Origin: Shimia marina
Lineage (GTDB): Bacteria > Pseudomonadota > Alphaproteobacteria > Rhodobacterales > Rhodobacteraceae
Assembly (NCBI RefSeq): GCF_001458175.1
Contig: NZ_CYPW01000027.1
Location: 332,997-396,996 of the forward strand
Reading direction: 5' to 3'
DNA length: 64,000 nt
Under the pieces are notes generated by a model, which was given only the letters and a program-made list of their open reading frames with translations, made no database searches and was not told the origin of the DNA. This document shows positions 37,524-47,300 of the stretch, piece by piece. Numbering within the stretch: position 1 is the stretch's first letter; each line of letters starts with the position of its first letter. Both the position numbers and the translations under genes were made by a program.

Positions 37524-38918
37524 ATGGCCAGCAAGAACTTCGACATGATCGTCATTGGCGCGGGGCCAGGAGGCTATGTGGCCGCCATTCGCGGGGCACA
37601 GCTTGGGCTGAAAGTGGCGATTGTTGAACGCGAGCATATGGGCGGCATCTGTTTGAACTGGGGCTGTATTCCCACCAAGGCCATGTTGCGCTCAGCAGAA
37701 GTGTTTCACCTGATGGAGCGGGCACAGGAATTTGGCCTCAAAGCGGACGGCATTGGGTATGACATCGACGCGGTTGTGAAACGTTCTCGCGGGGTGGCGA
37801 AACAGCTGAGCTCGGGCGTGGCCTTCCTGATGAAGAAGAACAAGGTTGAAGTTTTTATGGGCGAGGCGACGCTTCCCGCCAACGGCAAGGTCTCTGTGAA
37901 AAGTGACAAAGGTTTCCAAGAGTTGAGCGCGAAGAACATTGTGCTGGCCACCGGAGCGCGGGCGCGGGAGTTGCCGGGGCTTGAAGGGGATGGCAAGCGG
38001 GTCTGGACCTATAAAGATGCGCTGGTGCCGACGCATATGCCCAAGAAACTGCTGGTGATTGGCTCCGGTGCGATTGGCATCGAGTTTGCCAGTTTTTACA
38101 ACACGCTGGGGGCGGAAACCACGGTTGTCGAAGTCATGGACCGCGTTTTACCGGTTGAAGACGCGGAGATAAGTGCTTTTGCCAAAAAGCAATTTGTCAA
38201 ACAGGGTATGAAGATCCTTGAAAAATCCATGGTCAAGAAACTGGATCGTGCCAAGGATAAGGTGACCGCGCATATCGAGACCGGTGGCAAGGTCACAACG
38301 CAGGAGTTTGACACGGTGATCTCTGCTGTGGGGATCGTGGGCAACGTGGAAAATCTCGGGCTGGAAGCGCTGGGGGTGAAGATTGACCGGACCCATGTGG
38401 TGACCGATCAGTATTGTTCCACCGGTGTGGAGGGGCTTTACGCGATTGGCGATATCGCTGGCGCGCCGTGGCTGGCGCATAAGGCGAGCCACGAAGGCGT
38501 GTTGGTGGCGGAGCTGATCGCGGGTGGGAAACCGCATCCGGTGAAACCCGAAAGCATTGCGGGATGTACCTATTGTCATCCGCAGGTGGCCAGCGTGGGC
38601 TATACCGAGGCCAAGGCAAAAGAGCTGGGCTATGACGTTAAGGTGGGGCGCTTCCCCTTTATCGGCAACGGCAAGGCGATTGCGTTGGGCGAGCCTGAAG
38701 GCATGGTGAAGACGGTGTTTGATGCCAAGACTGGCGAGCTGTTGGGCGCGCATATGGTGGGCGCGGAAGTCACGGAGCTGATCCAAGGCTATGTTGTGGG
38801 GCGCCAACTTGAGACCACAGAAGCCGATTTGATGGAGACCGTGTTCCCGCATCCGACGCTGAGCGAGATGATGCATGAGAGCGTGCTGGATGCCTTTGAT
38901 CGGGTGATCCATATCTGA
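37524..38918 (+). CDS. lpdA: Dihydrolipoyl dehydrogenase (E3)
   Basis: This 464-residue flavoprotein reoxidises dihydrolipoamide in 2-oxoacid dehydrogenase complexes and the glycine cleavage system. It has the FAD motif VIGAGPGGYVAAIRGAQLG, the redox disulfide GGICLNWGCIPTKAML (C-x4-C), the NAD motif VIGSGAIGIEFASFYNTLG, and the C-terminal His-Glu pair in VFPHPTLSEMMHE. It lies away from the pdh operon and can serve several complexes. Confidence 0.96.
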   Translation: MASKNFDMIVIGAGPGGYVAAIRGAQLGLKVAIVEREHMGGICLNWGCIPTKAMLRSAEVFHLMERAQEFGLKADGIGYDIDAVVKRSRGVAKQLSSGVAFLMKKNKVEVFMGEATLPANGKVSVKSDKGFQELSAKNIVLATGARARELPGLEGDGKRVWTYKDALVPTHMPKKLLVIGSGAIGIEFASFYNTLGAETTVVEVMDRVLPVEDAEISAFAKKQFVKQGMKILEKSMVKKLDRAKDKVTAHIETGGKVTTQEFDTVISAVGIVGNVENLGLEALGVKIDRTHVVTDQYCSTGVEGLYAIGDIAGAPWLAHKASHEGVLVAELIAGGKPHPVKPESIAGCTYCHPQVASVGYTEAKAKELGYDVKVGRFPFIGNGKAIALGEPEGMVKTVFDAKTGELLGAHMVGAEVTELIQGYVVGRQLETTEADLMETVFPHPTLSEMMHESVLDAFDRVIHI

Positions 38919-39073
38919 GTTTTGAAGGCTCTACTCTGGAGGCTCCGCCAAGGTGGAGTCTTTTTCCATTTCGCAAAGCACTTGTGCGGTGCTTCGTCAT
39001 CCGTTGGGGCCTTCAAATCGTAGACAGTGCAGATTATGTGTGAGCCTTGCGAACGGGCTTGGCGAATGGTTTT

Positions 39074-39088
39074 GTTCTCTGTATGTTC
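39074..39088. promoter_or_regulatory. LexA (SOS) box upstream of uvrA
   Basis: GTTC-TCTGTAT-GTTC at 39074-39088 fits the alphaproteobacterial LexA direct-repeat box GTTC-N7-GTTC exactly. It is centred about 70 bases before the uvrA start. This predicts DNA-damage induction of uvrA, as known in Rhodobacter and relatives. Confidence 0.85.
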
Positions 39089-39152
39089 GCGATAACTGTT
39101 GGGGGCGAGTCCGTGCGGGCGCTGCCTGCTGCCGCAGCCGTTGGGGGTATTG

Positions 39153-42014
39153 ATGGCCGAGCTGAAAAATATCGAGGTGCGCGGGGCGCGCGAGCACAAT
39201 CTGAAATCCATCGACGTGGATATTCCGCGCGATCAGCTGGTGGTGATCACCGGCCTGTCGGGTTCCGGCAAATCCTCGCTGGCTTTTGACACAATCTATG
39301 CGGAAGGGCAGCGGCGCTATGTCGAGAGCCTAAGCGCCTATGCGCGTCAGTTCCTTGATATGATGGAAAAGCCGGATGTGGATCACATCAGCGGGCTGTC
39401 CCCGGCGATTTCCATTGAGCAGAAGACCACTTCCAAAAACCCGCGTTCCACCGTGGGCACGGTGACGGAGATCTATGACTATCTGCGTCTGTTGTTTGCC
39501 CGTGTGGGCACGCCCTATTCGCCTGCCACTGGCCTGCCGATTGAGGCGCAGCAGGTGCAGGATATGGTGGATCGCATCATGGGGCTTGAGGACGGCACAC
39601 GCGGCTATCTTTTGGCGCCAATTGTGCGGGACCGCAAAGGCGAATACCGCAAGGAGTTCCTTGAGCTGCGCAAGCAGGGCTTTCAGCGGGTGAAGGTGGA
39701 TGGGGAGTTCTATGAGCTCGACACGCCGCCGACGCTGGATAAAAAATTCCGCCATGACATCGATGTGGTGGTGGATCGCCTGGTGGTGCGTGAAGGCATG
39801 GAGACCCGGCTGGCGGACAGCCTTCGCACCGCGCTGGATCTGGCCGATGGCATTGCCGTGCTGGAGACCGCGCCGAAAGAGGGCGATCCGGAGCGGATCA
39901 CGTTTAGTGAGAAATTTGCCTGTCCGGTCAGTGGGTTCACCATTCCGGAGATTGAGCCACGACTGTTTTCGTTTAACGCGCCTTTTGGGGCCTGCCCGGA
40001 GTGTGACGGGTTGGGCAAGGAGCTGTTCTTTGATGAGCGGCTTGTGGTGCCGGATGTCACGCTGAAGATCTATGACGGGGCGCTGGCGCCGTGGCGGAAG
40101 GGAAAGTCGCCCTATTTTCTGCAGACCATCGAAGCGATTGCCAAACACTATGAGTTTGACAAGAACACGCCATGGAAAGATTTGCCCAAACATGTGCAGC
40201 AGGTCTTCCTCTATGGATCGGGCGATGAGGAGATCGAATTCCGCTATGACGAAGGTGGGCGCGTTTACAATGTGACCCGCGTTTTTGAAGGCGTGATCCC
40301 CAATATGGAGCGCCGCTATCGGGAGACCGACAGCAACTGGATCCGCGAAGAGTTTGAGAACTATCAGAACAACCGGCCTTGCGGCGCGTGTCGTGGGCAT
40401 CGTTTGCGCGAAGAAGCGCTGGCGGTGCGGATCGCTGAAAAACATGTGGGACATGTGGTGCAGTTGTCGATCCGCGAGGCGCTTGCTTGGATTGAGAGTG
40501 TTCCGGCGAGCCTGACCAAACAGAAGCAGGAGATCGCGCGGGCGATTGTGAAAGAAATTCAAGAGCGGCTTGGATTCCTGAACAATGTGGGATTGGAATA
40601 TCTGACACTGTCGCGCAACAGCGGCACCTTGTCGGGGGGCGAGAGCCAGCGCATCCGTCTGGCAAGCCAGATTGGCTCGGGTCTGACCGGTGTTCTCTAT
40701 GTGCTGGATGAGCCCTCCATCGGATTGCATCAGCGTGACAACGACCGCTTGCTGACAACGCTGAAGAACCTGCGCGATCAGGGCAACACCGTGATTGTGG
40801 TGGAGCATGACGAAGAGGCGGTGCGCGAGGCGGACTATGTGTTCGACATTGGTCCGGGGGCCGGGGTGCACGGCGGTCAGGTCGTCTCCAAAGGCACGCC
40901 TGCGGATATTGCCGCAGATCCTGCATCTTTGACTGGCCAGTATCTGTCGGGTGCGCGGGAAATTGCGGTGCCGACAGAGAGGCGTGAGGGCAATGGCAAA
41001 CAGATCACCGTTGTGAAGGCCACGGGCAATAACCTGAAGAAAGTCACCGCAGATTTCCCGCTGGGCAAGTTTGTCTGTGTGACAGGGGTGTCTGGGGGTG
41101 GCAAATCTACGCTTACCATTGAGACGCTGTTCAAAACCGCCTCCATGCGCCTCAACGGCGCGCGCCAGACGCCTGCGCCCTGTGAAACCATCAAGGGGCT
41201 CGAGCATCTGGACAAGGTGATCGACATTGACCAGCGGCCGATTGGGCGCACGCCACGGTCAAACCCGGCGACGTACACCGGGGCGTTTACGCCGATCCGC
41301 GACTGGTTTGCCGGGCTGCCGGAGGCCAAGGCGCGCGGCTATAAGCCGGGGCGGTTCAGTTTCAACGTGAAAGGCGGGCGCTGCGAGGCTTGCCAGGGCG
41401 ACGGGGTCATCAAGATCGAGATGCACTTCCTGCCCGATGTCTATGTGGAATGTGAGACCTGCAAAGGCGCGCGCTACAACCGCGAGACGCTGGAGATCCG
41501 CTTCAAAGGCAAGAGCATTGCCGATGTGCTGGACATGACCGTGGAAGAGGCGCAGGACTTCTTCAAAGCGGTGCCAAGCATTCGTGACAAGATGGATGCG
41601 CTGATGCGGGTTGGGTTGGGCTACATCAAGGTGGGTCAGCAGGCGACCACCCTGTCAGGCGGGGAGGCGCAGCGGGTGAAGCTCTCCAAAGAGTTGGCGA
41701 AGCGATCAACAGGCCGCACGCTCTATATTTTGGATGAGCCCACCACGGGTCTGCATTTTGAGGATGTGCGCAAGCTCTTGGAAGTGCTGCATGAATTGGT
41801 GGATCAAGGCAATACGGTTGTGGTGATTGAGCACAATCTGGATGTGGTGAAGACCGCGGACCACATCATTGATATTGGTCCGGAAGGCGGCGATGGCGGC
41901 GGCAAGATTGTCGCCAAAGGCACGCCGGAGAAAGTGGCGAAAGTGGCCGCGAGCCACACCGGGCGCTATCTCAAGGACATGCTTGCGCCGAAGAAAAAAG
42001 TGGCCGCAGAGTAG
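39153..42014 (+). CDS. uvrA: Excinuclease ABC subunit A
   Basis: UvrA (953 residues) finds bulky DNA lesions for nucleotide excision repair together with UvrB and UvrC. It shows both ABC ATPases: Walker [21 protein letters not shown] near residue 31 and [10 protein letters not shown] near 645, signature runs [12 protein letters not shown] and [12 protein letters not shown], and Walker [12 protein letters not shown] and [11 protein letters not shown]. Zinc-binding cysteines are in [10 protein letters not shown] and [14 protein letters not shown] 39153 has a purine-rich site; 18 extra upstream codons are unlikely. The LexA box above implies SOS control. Confidence 0.97.
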   Translation: MAELKNIEVRGAREHNLKSIDVDIPRDQLVVITGLSGSGKSSLAFDTIYAEGQRRYVESLSAYARQFLDMMEKPDVDHISGLSPAISIEQKTTSKNPRSTVGTVTEIYDYLRLLFARVGTPYSPATGLPIEAQQVQDMVDRIMGLEDGTRGYLLAPIVRDRKGEYRKEFLELRKQGFQRVKVDGEFYELDTPPTLDKKFRHDIDVVVDRLVVREGMETRLADSLRTALDLADGIAVLETAPKEGDPERITFSEKFACPVSGFTIPEIEPRLFSFNAPFGACPECDGLGKELFFDERLVVPDVTLKIYDGALAPWRKGKSPYFLQTIEAIAKHYEFDKNTPWKDLPKHVQQVFLYGSGDEEIEFRYDEGGRVYNVTRVFEGVIPNMERRYRETDSNWIREEFENYQNNRPCGACRGHRLREEALAVRIAEKHVGHVVQLSIREALAWIESVPASLTKQKQEIARAIVKEIQERLGFLNNVGLEYLTLSRNSGTLSGGESQRIRLASQIGSGLTGVLYVLDEPSIGLHQRDNDRLLTTLKNLRDQGNTVIVVEHDEEAVREADYVFDIGPGAGVHGGQVVSKGTPADIAADPASLTGQYLSGAREIAVPTERREGNGKQITVVKATGNNLKKVTADFPLGKFVCVTGVSGGGKSTLTIETLFKTASMRLNGARQTPAPCETIKGLEHLDKVIDIDQRPIGRTPRSNPATYTGAFTPIRDWFAGLPEAKARGYKPGRFSFNVKGGRCEACQGDGVIKIEMHFLPDVYVECETCKGARYNRETLEIRFKGKSIADVLDMTVEEAQDFFKAVPSIRDKMDALMRVGLGYIKVGQQATTLSGGEAQRVKLSKELAKRSTGRTLYILDEPTTGLHFEDVRKLLEVLHELVDQGNTVVVIEHNLDVVKTADHIIDIGPEGGDGGGKIVAKGTPEKVAKVAASHTGRYLKDMLAPKKKVAAE

Positions 42015-42062
42015 GGCAGGCGGCCCATCGGTGTGCGTAGCTGCATGTGTTGACACACATAT

Positions 42063-42089
42063 ATGGCGCGGCCCGATCAGCTGCGCCAT
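42063..42089 (+). terminator. Weak hairpin after uvrA
   Basis: ATGGCGC at 42063-42069 pairs with GCGCCAT at 42083-42089 around a 13-base loop. Only CTTTG follows, so the terminator call is tentative. Confidence 0.3.
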
Positions 42090-42129
42090 CTTTGTGAGTG
42101 ATCGGTTTCATAGCTGGTTTTTCAAGCGC

Positions 42130-43707
42130 CTATGCCGCCAGAAGCGCCTGTGCCTCAAAGCTTCGCAGGCTTGGGCGGGCGGCTGTATCTTGCCAGTCAT
42201 GTGCTTGTTGCGCGATGACTTGGCGCAGCGAGCGATTGGCGAAAGGGTCAAAGCTGTTCAGCGTCATCGGGCCGGGTAGGAAACTTTCAGACCATTGGCC
42301 CTTTGAAAACAAAAGCTCATGTTGGGGCATGAGAATGTGGAAATAGGTGATGGTCTGGTCTGTGTGCTCGCGCAGGACATCCTTGTCGTTGACCAGATCT
42401 TTGGCCTTTACCAGAACCTCTTCACATCCAAACAATAATTCTGCCCAAGCACCTCGCAAAAGGACGCGATGTTGTGGAGAGACAACAAAATCGGTTTTGT
42501 TGTCCAGAACACCGGCTTTGATGCGGATCGGCAGCGTTTCAAAACGGGGCGTGATGTGCGAGCGCCCGATCCAGCGGATGGGCTGATACCCGGAATCCAG
42601 AGTTCTGAGCAGCATACCTGCGCGAAGCTCCTCGACTGGCAGATGACCATCTGAGGTTTGGATCAAAGTGCCTGCGGCGAAGCAGGGCGCGCGTTGCTCA
42701 ATTTCCACAAGCGCAGTGTCGCTTGCACCGCTTGAGTCCTCAATCGTGTAATTGAAATAGACCGTTTCATTGTCGGTATCGGCATCTACGGTCAGGGTGC
42801 CATTGGTATTCAATGTCACGACCTGTCCTGTTGAGAGGGTGACGCTGTTTGGCAGCCCACCTGCGCCTGTGGCGCTGACGGCGATCCCATTGATATGTGT
42901 GATGGCGAGCGTGGGGCCAGCGCTTGAGCTGTCATTGTCCAGGACGTTCAGGACACGTGTGCCTCCAAATTTGACGGACAGCGCGTCGTCTTGCGCCACT
43001 ATCGCACTTTGTACGGAGCCTCCGGCGATCAGGAGGTTGGAGTCAAACCGCGCATCTGAGGCGTCTGCGATGCCGATGACCAATTCGTTCACCCCATCCT
43101 GAAGTGGCACCACAAATGTGAGGGTGACAGTGAAGCCGTCCATCTCTGTGTTGAACTGATCGTTGCTGTTGTCGTTGTAGATGTTTTGGTTGGCATCATT
43201 GATGTTGCCGATGCTGGCTGAGCCATCCCCAATGGATATCTGGGCTTCAACGCCATTTACCCAGACGCCAATCGCATCGTTAAAACTCAGGAATTCTGGA
43301 TATTCTTCCGAGGACAGCACAAAATCAATGGTTAGCAATTCGCCCGCAGTTCCGTTGAAATCTACGGTCAGATAGGAGGCGTCAAAGGTTGTCGCTCCGG
43401 CGGCGGCGTTGAACAGCGCATTGTTGTCCTGCCCGGCAGTGTCGGTGGAGGTATTGCTGCGTTCGTTGGTGTTGCTCGTACCGCTGTTGTTCGTGAAATC
43501 AGACACATGCCCGGTAGATAGGATGACTCCGCTGTCCGCAGGGGCAACACCGGGGCTTGTGCTGTCGGCGCCGGTATAGATACCAGAGCTGAGAGGGTCC
43601 CCAGTGTAGTCGGCAGAAACGATACGGCTGGGGTCGCCGAAGATTTCATTGGCCATCTGCTGTGCCGTCGCAGATGTGTTGATGTTGAGTTCTGTGGCTG
43701 TCGGCAT
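42130..43707 (-). CDS. Secreted choice-of-anchor L / Hint domain protein
   Basis: This 525-residue protein has no signal peptide. Residues 1-225 resemble the choice-of-anchor L domain (DSGVILSTGHVSDFTNNSGT, DFVLSSEEYPEFLSFNDAIG, VWVNGVEAQIS), followed by an Ig-like/VCBS-type repeat (225-335). A Hint domain begins at Cys342 (CFAAGTLIQTSDGHLPVEEL) and contains SPQHRVLLRG. Asp-rich stretches fit calcium binding and type I secretion, as is common for Hint proteins in Rhodobacterales. The Hint may cleave the chain before Cys342; the sequence following it lacks a normal extein, so autocleavage rather than splicing is expected. The role is unknown. Confidence 0.8.
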   Translation of the reverse strand: MPTATELNINTSATAQQMANEIFGDPSRIVSADYTGDPLSSGIYTGADSTSPGVAPADSGVILSTGHVSDFTNNSGTSNTNERSNTSTDTAGQDNNALFNAAAGATTFDASYLTVDFNGTAGELLTIDFVLSSEEYPEFLSFNDAIGVWVNGVEAQISIGDGSASIGNINDANQNIYNDNSNDQFNTEMDGFTVTLTFVVPLQDGVNELVIGIADASDARFDSNLLIAGGSVQSAIVAQDDALSVKFGGTRVLNVLDNDSSSAGPTLAITHINGIAVSATGAGGLPNSVTLSTGQVVTLNTNGTLTVDADTDNETVYFNYTIEDSSGASDTALVEIEQRAPCFAAGTLIQTSDGHLPVEELRAGMLLRTLDSGYQPIRWIGRSHITPRFETLPIRIKAGVLDNKTDFVVSPQHRVLLRGAWAELLFGCEEVLVKAKDLVNDKDVLREHTDQTITYFHILMPQHELLFSKGQWSESFLPGPMTLNSFDPFANRSLRQVIAQQAHDWQDTAARPSLRSFEAQALLAA

Positions 43708-43841
43708 TTGGCTGCCCCCTGCTGCGCGATGATCAGGCGCTTCTGCGCTCGTTCACAGCAGGCTGGCGGTCAATCGTGGCGGGATCAGGGCTGGGGTAAG
43801 GAAAATTTAACCAAAATTAGCGGCGCGTGATGCAGGCATTG

Positions 43842-43874
43842 AAAAAGGGCCGCGCCATTCAGCGGGCCCTTTTT
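43842..43874 (-). terminator. Terminator of the valine operon
   Basis: AAAAAGGGCC (43842-43851) pairs with GGCCCTTTTT (43865-43874). On the minus strand it lies 32 bases after the mmsB stop and ends in T5, closing the acd-HIBCH-mmsB transcript. Confidence 0.85.
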
Positions 43875-43906
43875 GTCGTGCGTATTTTCAGCTTTTAGGG
43901 GCTATG

Positions 43907-44779
43907 TCAGCCCCGCCCGCGTTTTTCAAATCGGGGCAGCATGGCGGAAAAATCCGTACCAAGGCCACCTTCGCTTTCGACAAACTGCTCATAGAGTGCC
44001 GCAGCGGCTTGGCCCATCGGTGTATCTGCATCTGCGCTTTGGGCGGCCTGTTGTGACAGGCGCAGATCTTTGAGCATCAGTTCTGAGGCGAAGCCAGGCT
44101 GATAGCCATTGTCTGCGGGAGATTGCGGGCCAACGCCGGGTGCCGGGCAGTAGGCATTCATGGTCCAGCTGTAGCCTGACGAGGTGGAGACAACGTCAAA
44201 CATGGATTGCCGGTCCAATCCAAGTTTGTCGGCGAGTGCAAAGGCTTCGCAGGTGGCAATCATGGTCACGCCGAGGATCATGTTGTTGCAGATCTTGGCG
44301 GCCTGACCTGCACCCGCCTCGCCGCAATGCACGGCTTTCTGGCCCATGATGTCAAACAGAGGCGCAGCTTTGGCGAAGGCCTCGGTGCTCCCACCGGCCA
44401 TAAAGGTCAAGGTGCCACCTGCGGCCCCGCCAACGCCGCCGGAGACCGGCGCATCCACAGCGAGCAGACCTGCCTCTGCGGCCTGTGTAGCAACGGCACG
44501 CGCGCTGTCGACGTCTACGGTTGAACAATCCACCAGCGCAGCGCCCTGAGCCATGACCGGGATGATATCCTCTGCGACCGCGCGCAGGATCTGGCCATTG
44601 GGCAGCATGGTGATCACCACATCAGCCTGTGCAGCAGCAGCGACCCCGCTTTCGGCCATTGACACGCCCTCGATGGCAACATCGGCCATGTCAAATCCTA
44701 TAACGTCATGGCCCGCCTTGGCCAGATTGGCGGCCATTGGCCCCCCCATGTTGCCCAATCCGATGAACCCGATTTTCAT
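43907..44779 (-). CDS. mmsB: 3-Hydroxyisobutyrate dehydrogenase
   Basis: This 290-residue enzyme oxidises 3-hydroxyisobutyrate to methylmalonate semialdehyde with NAD in valine breakdown. It has the NAD motif IGFIGLGNMGGPMAANLAKAG at the very start, DAPVSGGVGGAAGGTLTFM at the substrate site, and the catalytic lysine region GAGQAAKICNNMILG. ATG 44779 sits only 4 bases after the HIBCH stop, so they are translationally close. It is last in the operon. Confidence 0.93.
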   Translation of the reverse strand: MKIGFIGLGNMGGPMAANLAKAGHDVIGFDMADVAIEGVSMAESGVAAAAQADVVITMLPNGQILRAVAEDIIPVMAQGAALVDCSTVDVDSARAVATQAAEAGLLAVDAPVSGGVGGAAGGTLTFMAGGSTEAFAKAAPLFDIMGQKAVHCGEAGAGQAAKICNNMILGVTMIATCEAFALADKLGLDRQSMFDVVSTSSGYSWTMNAYCPAPGVGPQSPADNGYQPGFASELMLKDLRLSQQAAQSADADTPMGQAAAALYEQFVESEGGLGTDFSAMLPRFEKRGRG

Positions 44780-44783
44780 GGTT

Positions 44784-45824
44784 CTACTCTCCCTTTTCAA
44801 ATGTCAGCGCATCCGATCCCAGCGGCAATACCATTTTGGTTATGACGCCGGCGGGCACCTCCTCCAAGGTGTATTTCCACTGCGGATTGCGGTCTTTGTC
44901 GATGATTTGCGCGCGAATGCCTTCCAGAAAATCGCCATGTTCCATGGCGCGGAAGGTGAAGCGATACTCCTGATCCAATGCAAAACGAATGTCATCACCT
45001 GTGCGGACACGATGGATGATTTCAAGCGCCGCGCCCATCGCCAGAGGGGAATTGCGCCCGAGTTTTTTGAGCGCGGCAGGGGCCAGATCATCATGCGCAT
45101 GATGCAGGGCGTTGAGGACGTCATTGAGCGTCTCTCCACCGAAGTTTGCGTCAATGTCTTTCTGTTGTGCCGCAAGCGTGCTTTCTTCTGGCGGCGTTGC
45201 GGCCGCGTCAATCAAGGTCCAGTCGCCGGTCTCTTCCAGCTGTTCTATCAGGGTGGGCCAGTGGTCCTGAGGTATGAAAAAATCGGCAAATCCCGCATAA
45301 ATCGCATCTGCCGCGTTCAGGCGTGCGGCGGTCATGCCGAGGTACTCCCCCAGACGTCCAGGCGCGCGCGCCAAGATCAGTGAGCCACCCACGTCTGGCA
45401 CAAGGCCAATACCCACCTCGGGCATGGCGATCTGACTGCTTTCTCCGACAATGCGGTGGCTGCCATGACACCCAACGCCCACACCACCGCCCATGGTGAA
45501 GCCCTGCATGAAGCTTACAACCGGTTTGGGGAACTCAAACAGCTTGGCGTTCATGCGATATTCGTCGGCCCAGAACCGCTGCCCGTAAGCATAGTCCCCG
45601 GCGGTGCCGGTGTCATAGAGCTCCGCAATGTCGCCCCCTGCGCAAAAGGCTTTGTCACCTTCTGCATCAATCACGATCATTTTGACGGTGTCATCGGTGG
45701 CCCAACTGTCTAAAGCGGCTTCGATGGCGAGGCACATGTCATAAGACAGGGCGTTGAGTGCCTTTGGGCGCGTGAGTGTGATGCGGCCTGTCTGGCCTGA
45801 GATTCGGATGGAAATATCGTCCAC
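44784..45824 (-). CDS. 3-Hydroxyisobutyryl-CoA hydrolase
   Basis: This 346-residue crotonase-fold enzyme hydrolyses 3-hydroxyisobutyryl-CoA, the step before MmsB. It shows KAFCAGGDIAELYD for the oxyanion hole and MGGGVGVGCHGSHRIVGESS, followed by AMPEVGIGLVPDVGGSLILAR with the conserved Glu and Asp of the HIBYL-CoA hydrolase subgroup. The length (about 350) matches this subgroup rather than simple enoyl-CoA hydratases (about 260). It sits between the acyl-CoA dehydrogenase (86-base gap with small hairpins) and mmsB. Confidence 0.88.
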   Translation of the reverse strand: MDDISIRISGQTGRITLTRPKALNALSYDMCLAIEAALDSWATDDTVKMIVIDAEGDKAFCAGGDIAELYDTGTAGDYAYGQRFWADEYRMNAKLFEFPKPVVSFMQGFTMGGGVGVGCHGSHRIVGESSQIAMPEVGIGLVPDVGGSLILARAPGRLGEYLGMTAARLNAADAIYAGFADFFIPQDHWPTLIEQLEETGDWTLIDAAATPPEESTLAAQQKDIDANFGGETLNDVLNALHHAHDDLAPAALKKLGRNSPLAMGAALEIIHRVRTGDDIRFALDQEYRFTFRAMEHGDFLEGIRAQIIDKDRNPQWKYTLEEVPAGVITKMVLPLGSDALTFEKGE

Positions 45825-45910
45825 GTGAACGCTCCGGTTTGTGTCTGTCCGTCTGGCGTAGTCCAGACCGCTCAGCTGCAGCCTCGAAGGCTGGGGCGGA
45901 GCGGCCTTGT

Positions 45911-47050
45911 TTAGGCGGCGATCATCTGACGGGAGATGATCAAGCGCATGATTTCATTGGTGCCTTCGAGGATCTGATGCACGCGCAGGTCGCGGACAAT
46001 TTTCTCGATACCGTAGTCTGCGAGATAGCCATAGCCGCCGTGCAGTTGCAAACAGCCGTTGGCCACGTCAAAGGCCACATCCGTCACCATCAGCTTGGCC
46101 ATGGCGCAGAATTTGGTCGCATCATGGTCGCCATTGTCCAGCTTCCACGCCGCCTGACGCAGGAAGGTGCGCGCGGCCTGTAGCTTGGTTTCATACTCCG
46201 CAAGCCGGAATTGCAGGGCTTGAAACTGGTTGATGGATTTGCCGAAAGCTTTGCGTTCGGACATGTATTGCACGGTCAAATCCAGCGCCTTCTGGGCGCC
46301 GCCAAGTGCGCCAGCAGAAATGTTGAGGCGCCCGCCGTCCAGACCGTTCATGGCGTAGCTGAAGCCTTTGCCTTCTTCGCCGATCAGGTTGCCGGCAGGA
46401 ACCTTGCAGTCGTCAAACTGCACCTGGGATGTCGGCTGAGCAAGCCAGCCCATTTTCTTCTCCAGCGCCCCAAATGACAGGCCTTCGGTGCCGTCTTCCA
46501 CCACCACAGTGGAGATGCCTTTTGGGCCATCCTCGCCGGTGCGCACCATACAGATGTAGGCATCTGAATAGGAACCACCGGAAATAAAGGCCTTGGTGCC
46601 GTTGAGTACATATCCATCGTTGCTGCGCTCGGCGCGGGTTTTGAGGGCAGAGGCGTCGGAGCCGGAACCCGGTTCGGTCAGGCAGTAGGAAAAGACTTTG
46701 TTCATGGAACAGAGGTCCGGCAGCCACTTCTGTTTGGTTTCCTCAGAACCAAACTTATCGATCATGCCGCCGCACATATTGTGAATCGACAGAAAAGAGC
46801 CCACGGAGGGGCAGGACATGGCCAGCGCTTCAAAGACGAGCGTCGCATCCAGACGAGACAGCCCTGATCCGCCGTTTTCCTCAGAGACATAGATGCCTCC
46901 CAGACCCAGTTCTGCGATTTTGGGCCAGAGCGTTTTGGGGATTGTGCCTGCGGCTTCCCAGTCCTGGGCAAAAGGCGCGATATGTTCTTCGCCAAAGCCT
47001 TTGGCCATATCAAAGATCAGGGTCTGTTCTTCGGTCAGTGCAAAATCCAT
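45911..47050 (-). CDS. Acyl-CoA dehydrogenase, probable isobutyryl-CoA dehydrogenase
   Basis: This 379-residue flavoenzyme is of the ACAD8-like group. Hallmarks are YCLTEPGSGSDASALKTRAE for FAD and substrate, GRLNISAGALGGAQKALDLT, and LQLHGGYGYLADYGIEKIVR with the C-terminal ILEGTNEIMRLIISR. The catalytic Glu is expected in QILEGTNE. Its gene neighbours are two later enzymes of valine catabolism, which supports isobutyryl-CoA as substrate. It is the first gene of the operon. Confidence 0.9.
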   Translation of the reverse strand: MDFALTEEQTLIFDMAKGFGEEHIAPFAQDWEAAGTIPKTLWPKIAELGLGGIYVSEENGGSGLSRLDATLVFEALAMSCPSVGSFLSIHNMCGGMIDKFGSEETKQKWLPDLCSMNKVFSYCLTEPGSGSDASALKTRAERSNDGYVLNGTKAFISGGSYSDAYICMVRTGEDGPKGISTVVVEDGTEGLSFGALEKKMGWLAQPTSQVQFDDCKVPAGNLIGEEGKGFSYAMNGLDGGRLNISAGALGGAQKALDLTVQYMSERKAFGKSINQFQALQFRLAEYETKLQAARTFLRQAAWKLDNGDHDATKFCAMAKLMVTDVAFDVANGCLQLHGGYGYLADYGIEKIVRDLRVHQILEGTNEIMRLIISRQMIAA

Positions 47051-47176
47051 GTCTCATCCTTCAAGATCGCGGCACGCATGGGCCAGTGCGGGCAGGGGAC
47101 AGGAAACACCAGAGTGCTGACGCGCTCAGGTCGCGGCCTCCCCACCACGAATTGAACATATGTTAAATTACCATCC

Positions 47177-47267
47177 TTGCAGAATGATTGCAAAGGGCAC
47201 GGGGCGCAAAAATGGCGCTATCATACCGCGTATTTGCAGAATTGTTTTGCAAAAATACCGAGGTATT
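47177..47267. promoter_or_regulatory. Candidate regulator sites upstream of the valine operon
   Basis: The region holds TTGCA-N7-TGCAA (47177-47193) and TTGCA-N9-TGCAA (47234-47252). It also holds TTGCAAAAATACC (47247-47259), which is found identically before mmsA, and the inverted repeat AATACC-GA-GGTATT (47254-47267). The repeated arms look like binding sites for one regulator. Confidence 0.5.
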
Positions 47268-47300
47268 ATGCCCGCGTGTTTCTTGCCAGCGCTTGGGGGC

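Noticed and set aside
39330-41207. A 625-codon open frame antisense to uvrA
   Set aside because: It mirrors strong coding sequence of uvrA, has no recognisable product and arises from the high-GC third-position bias of the real gene.
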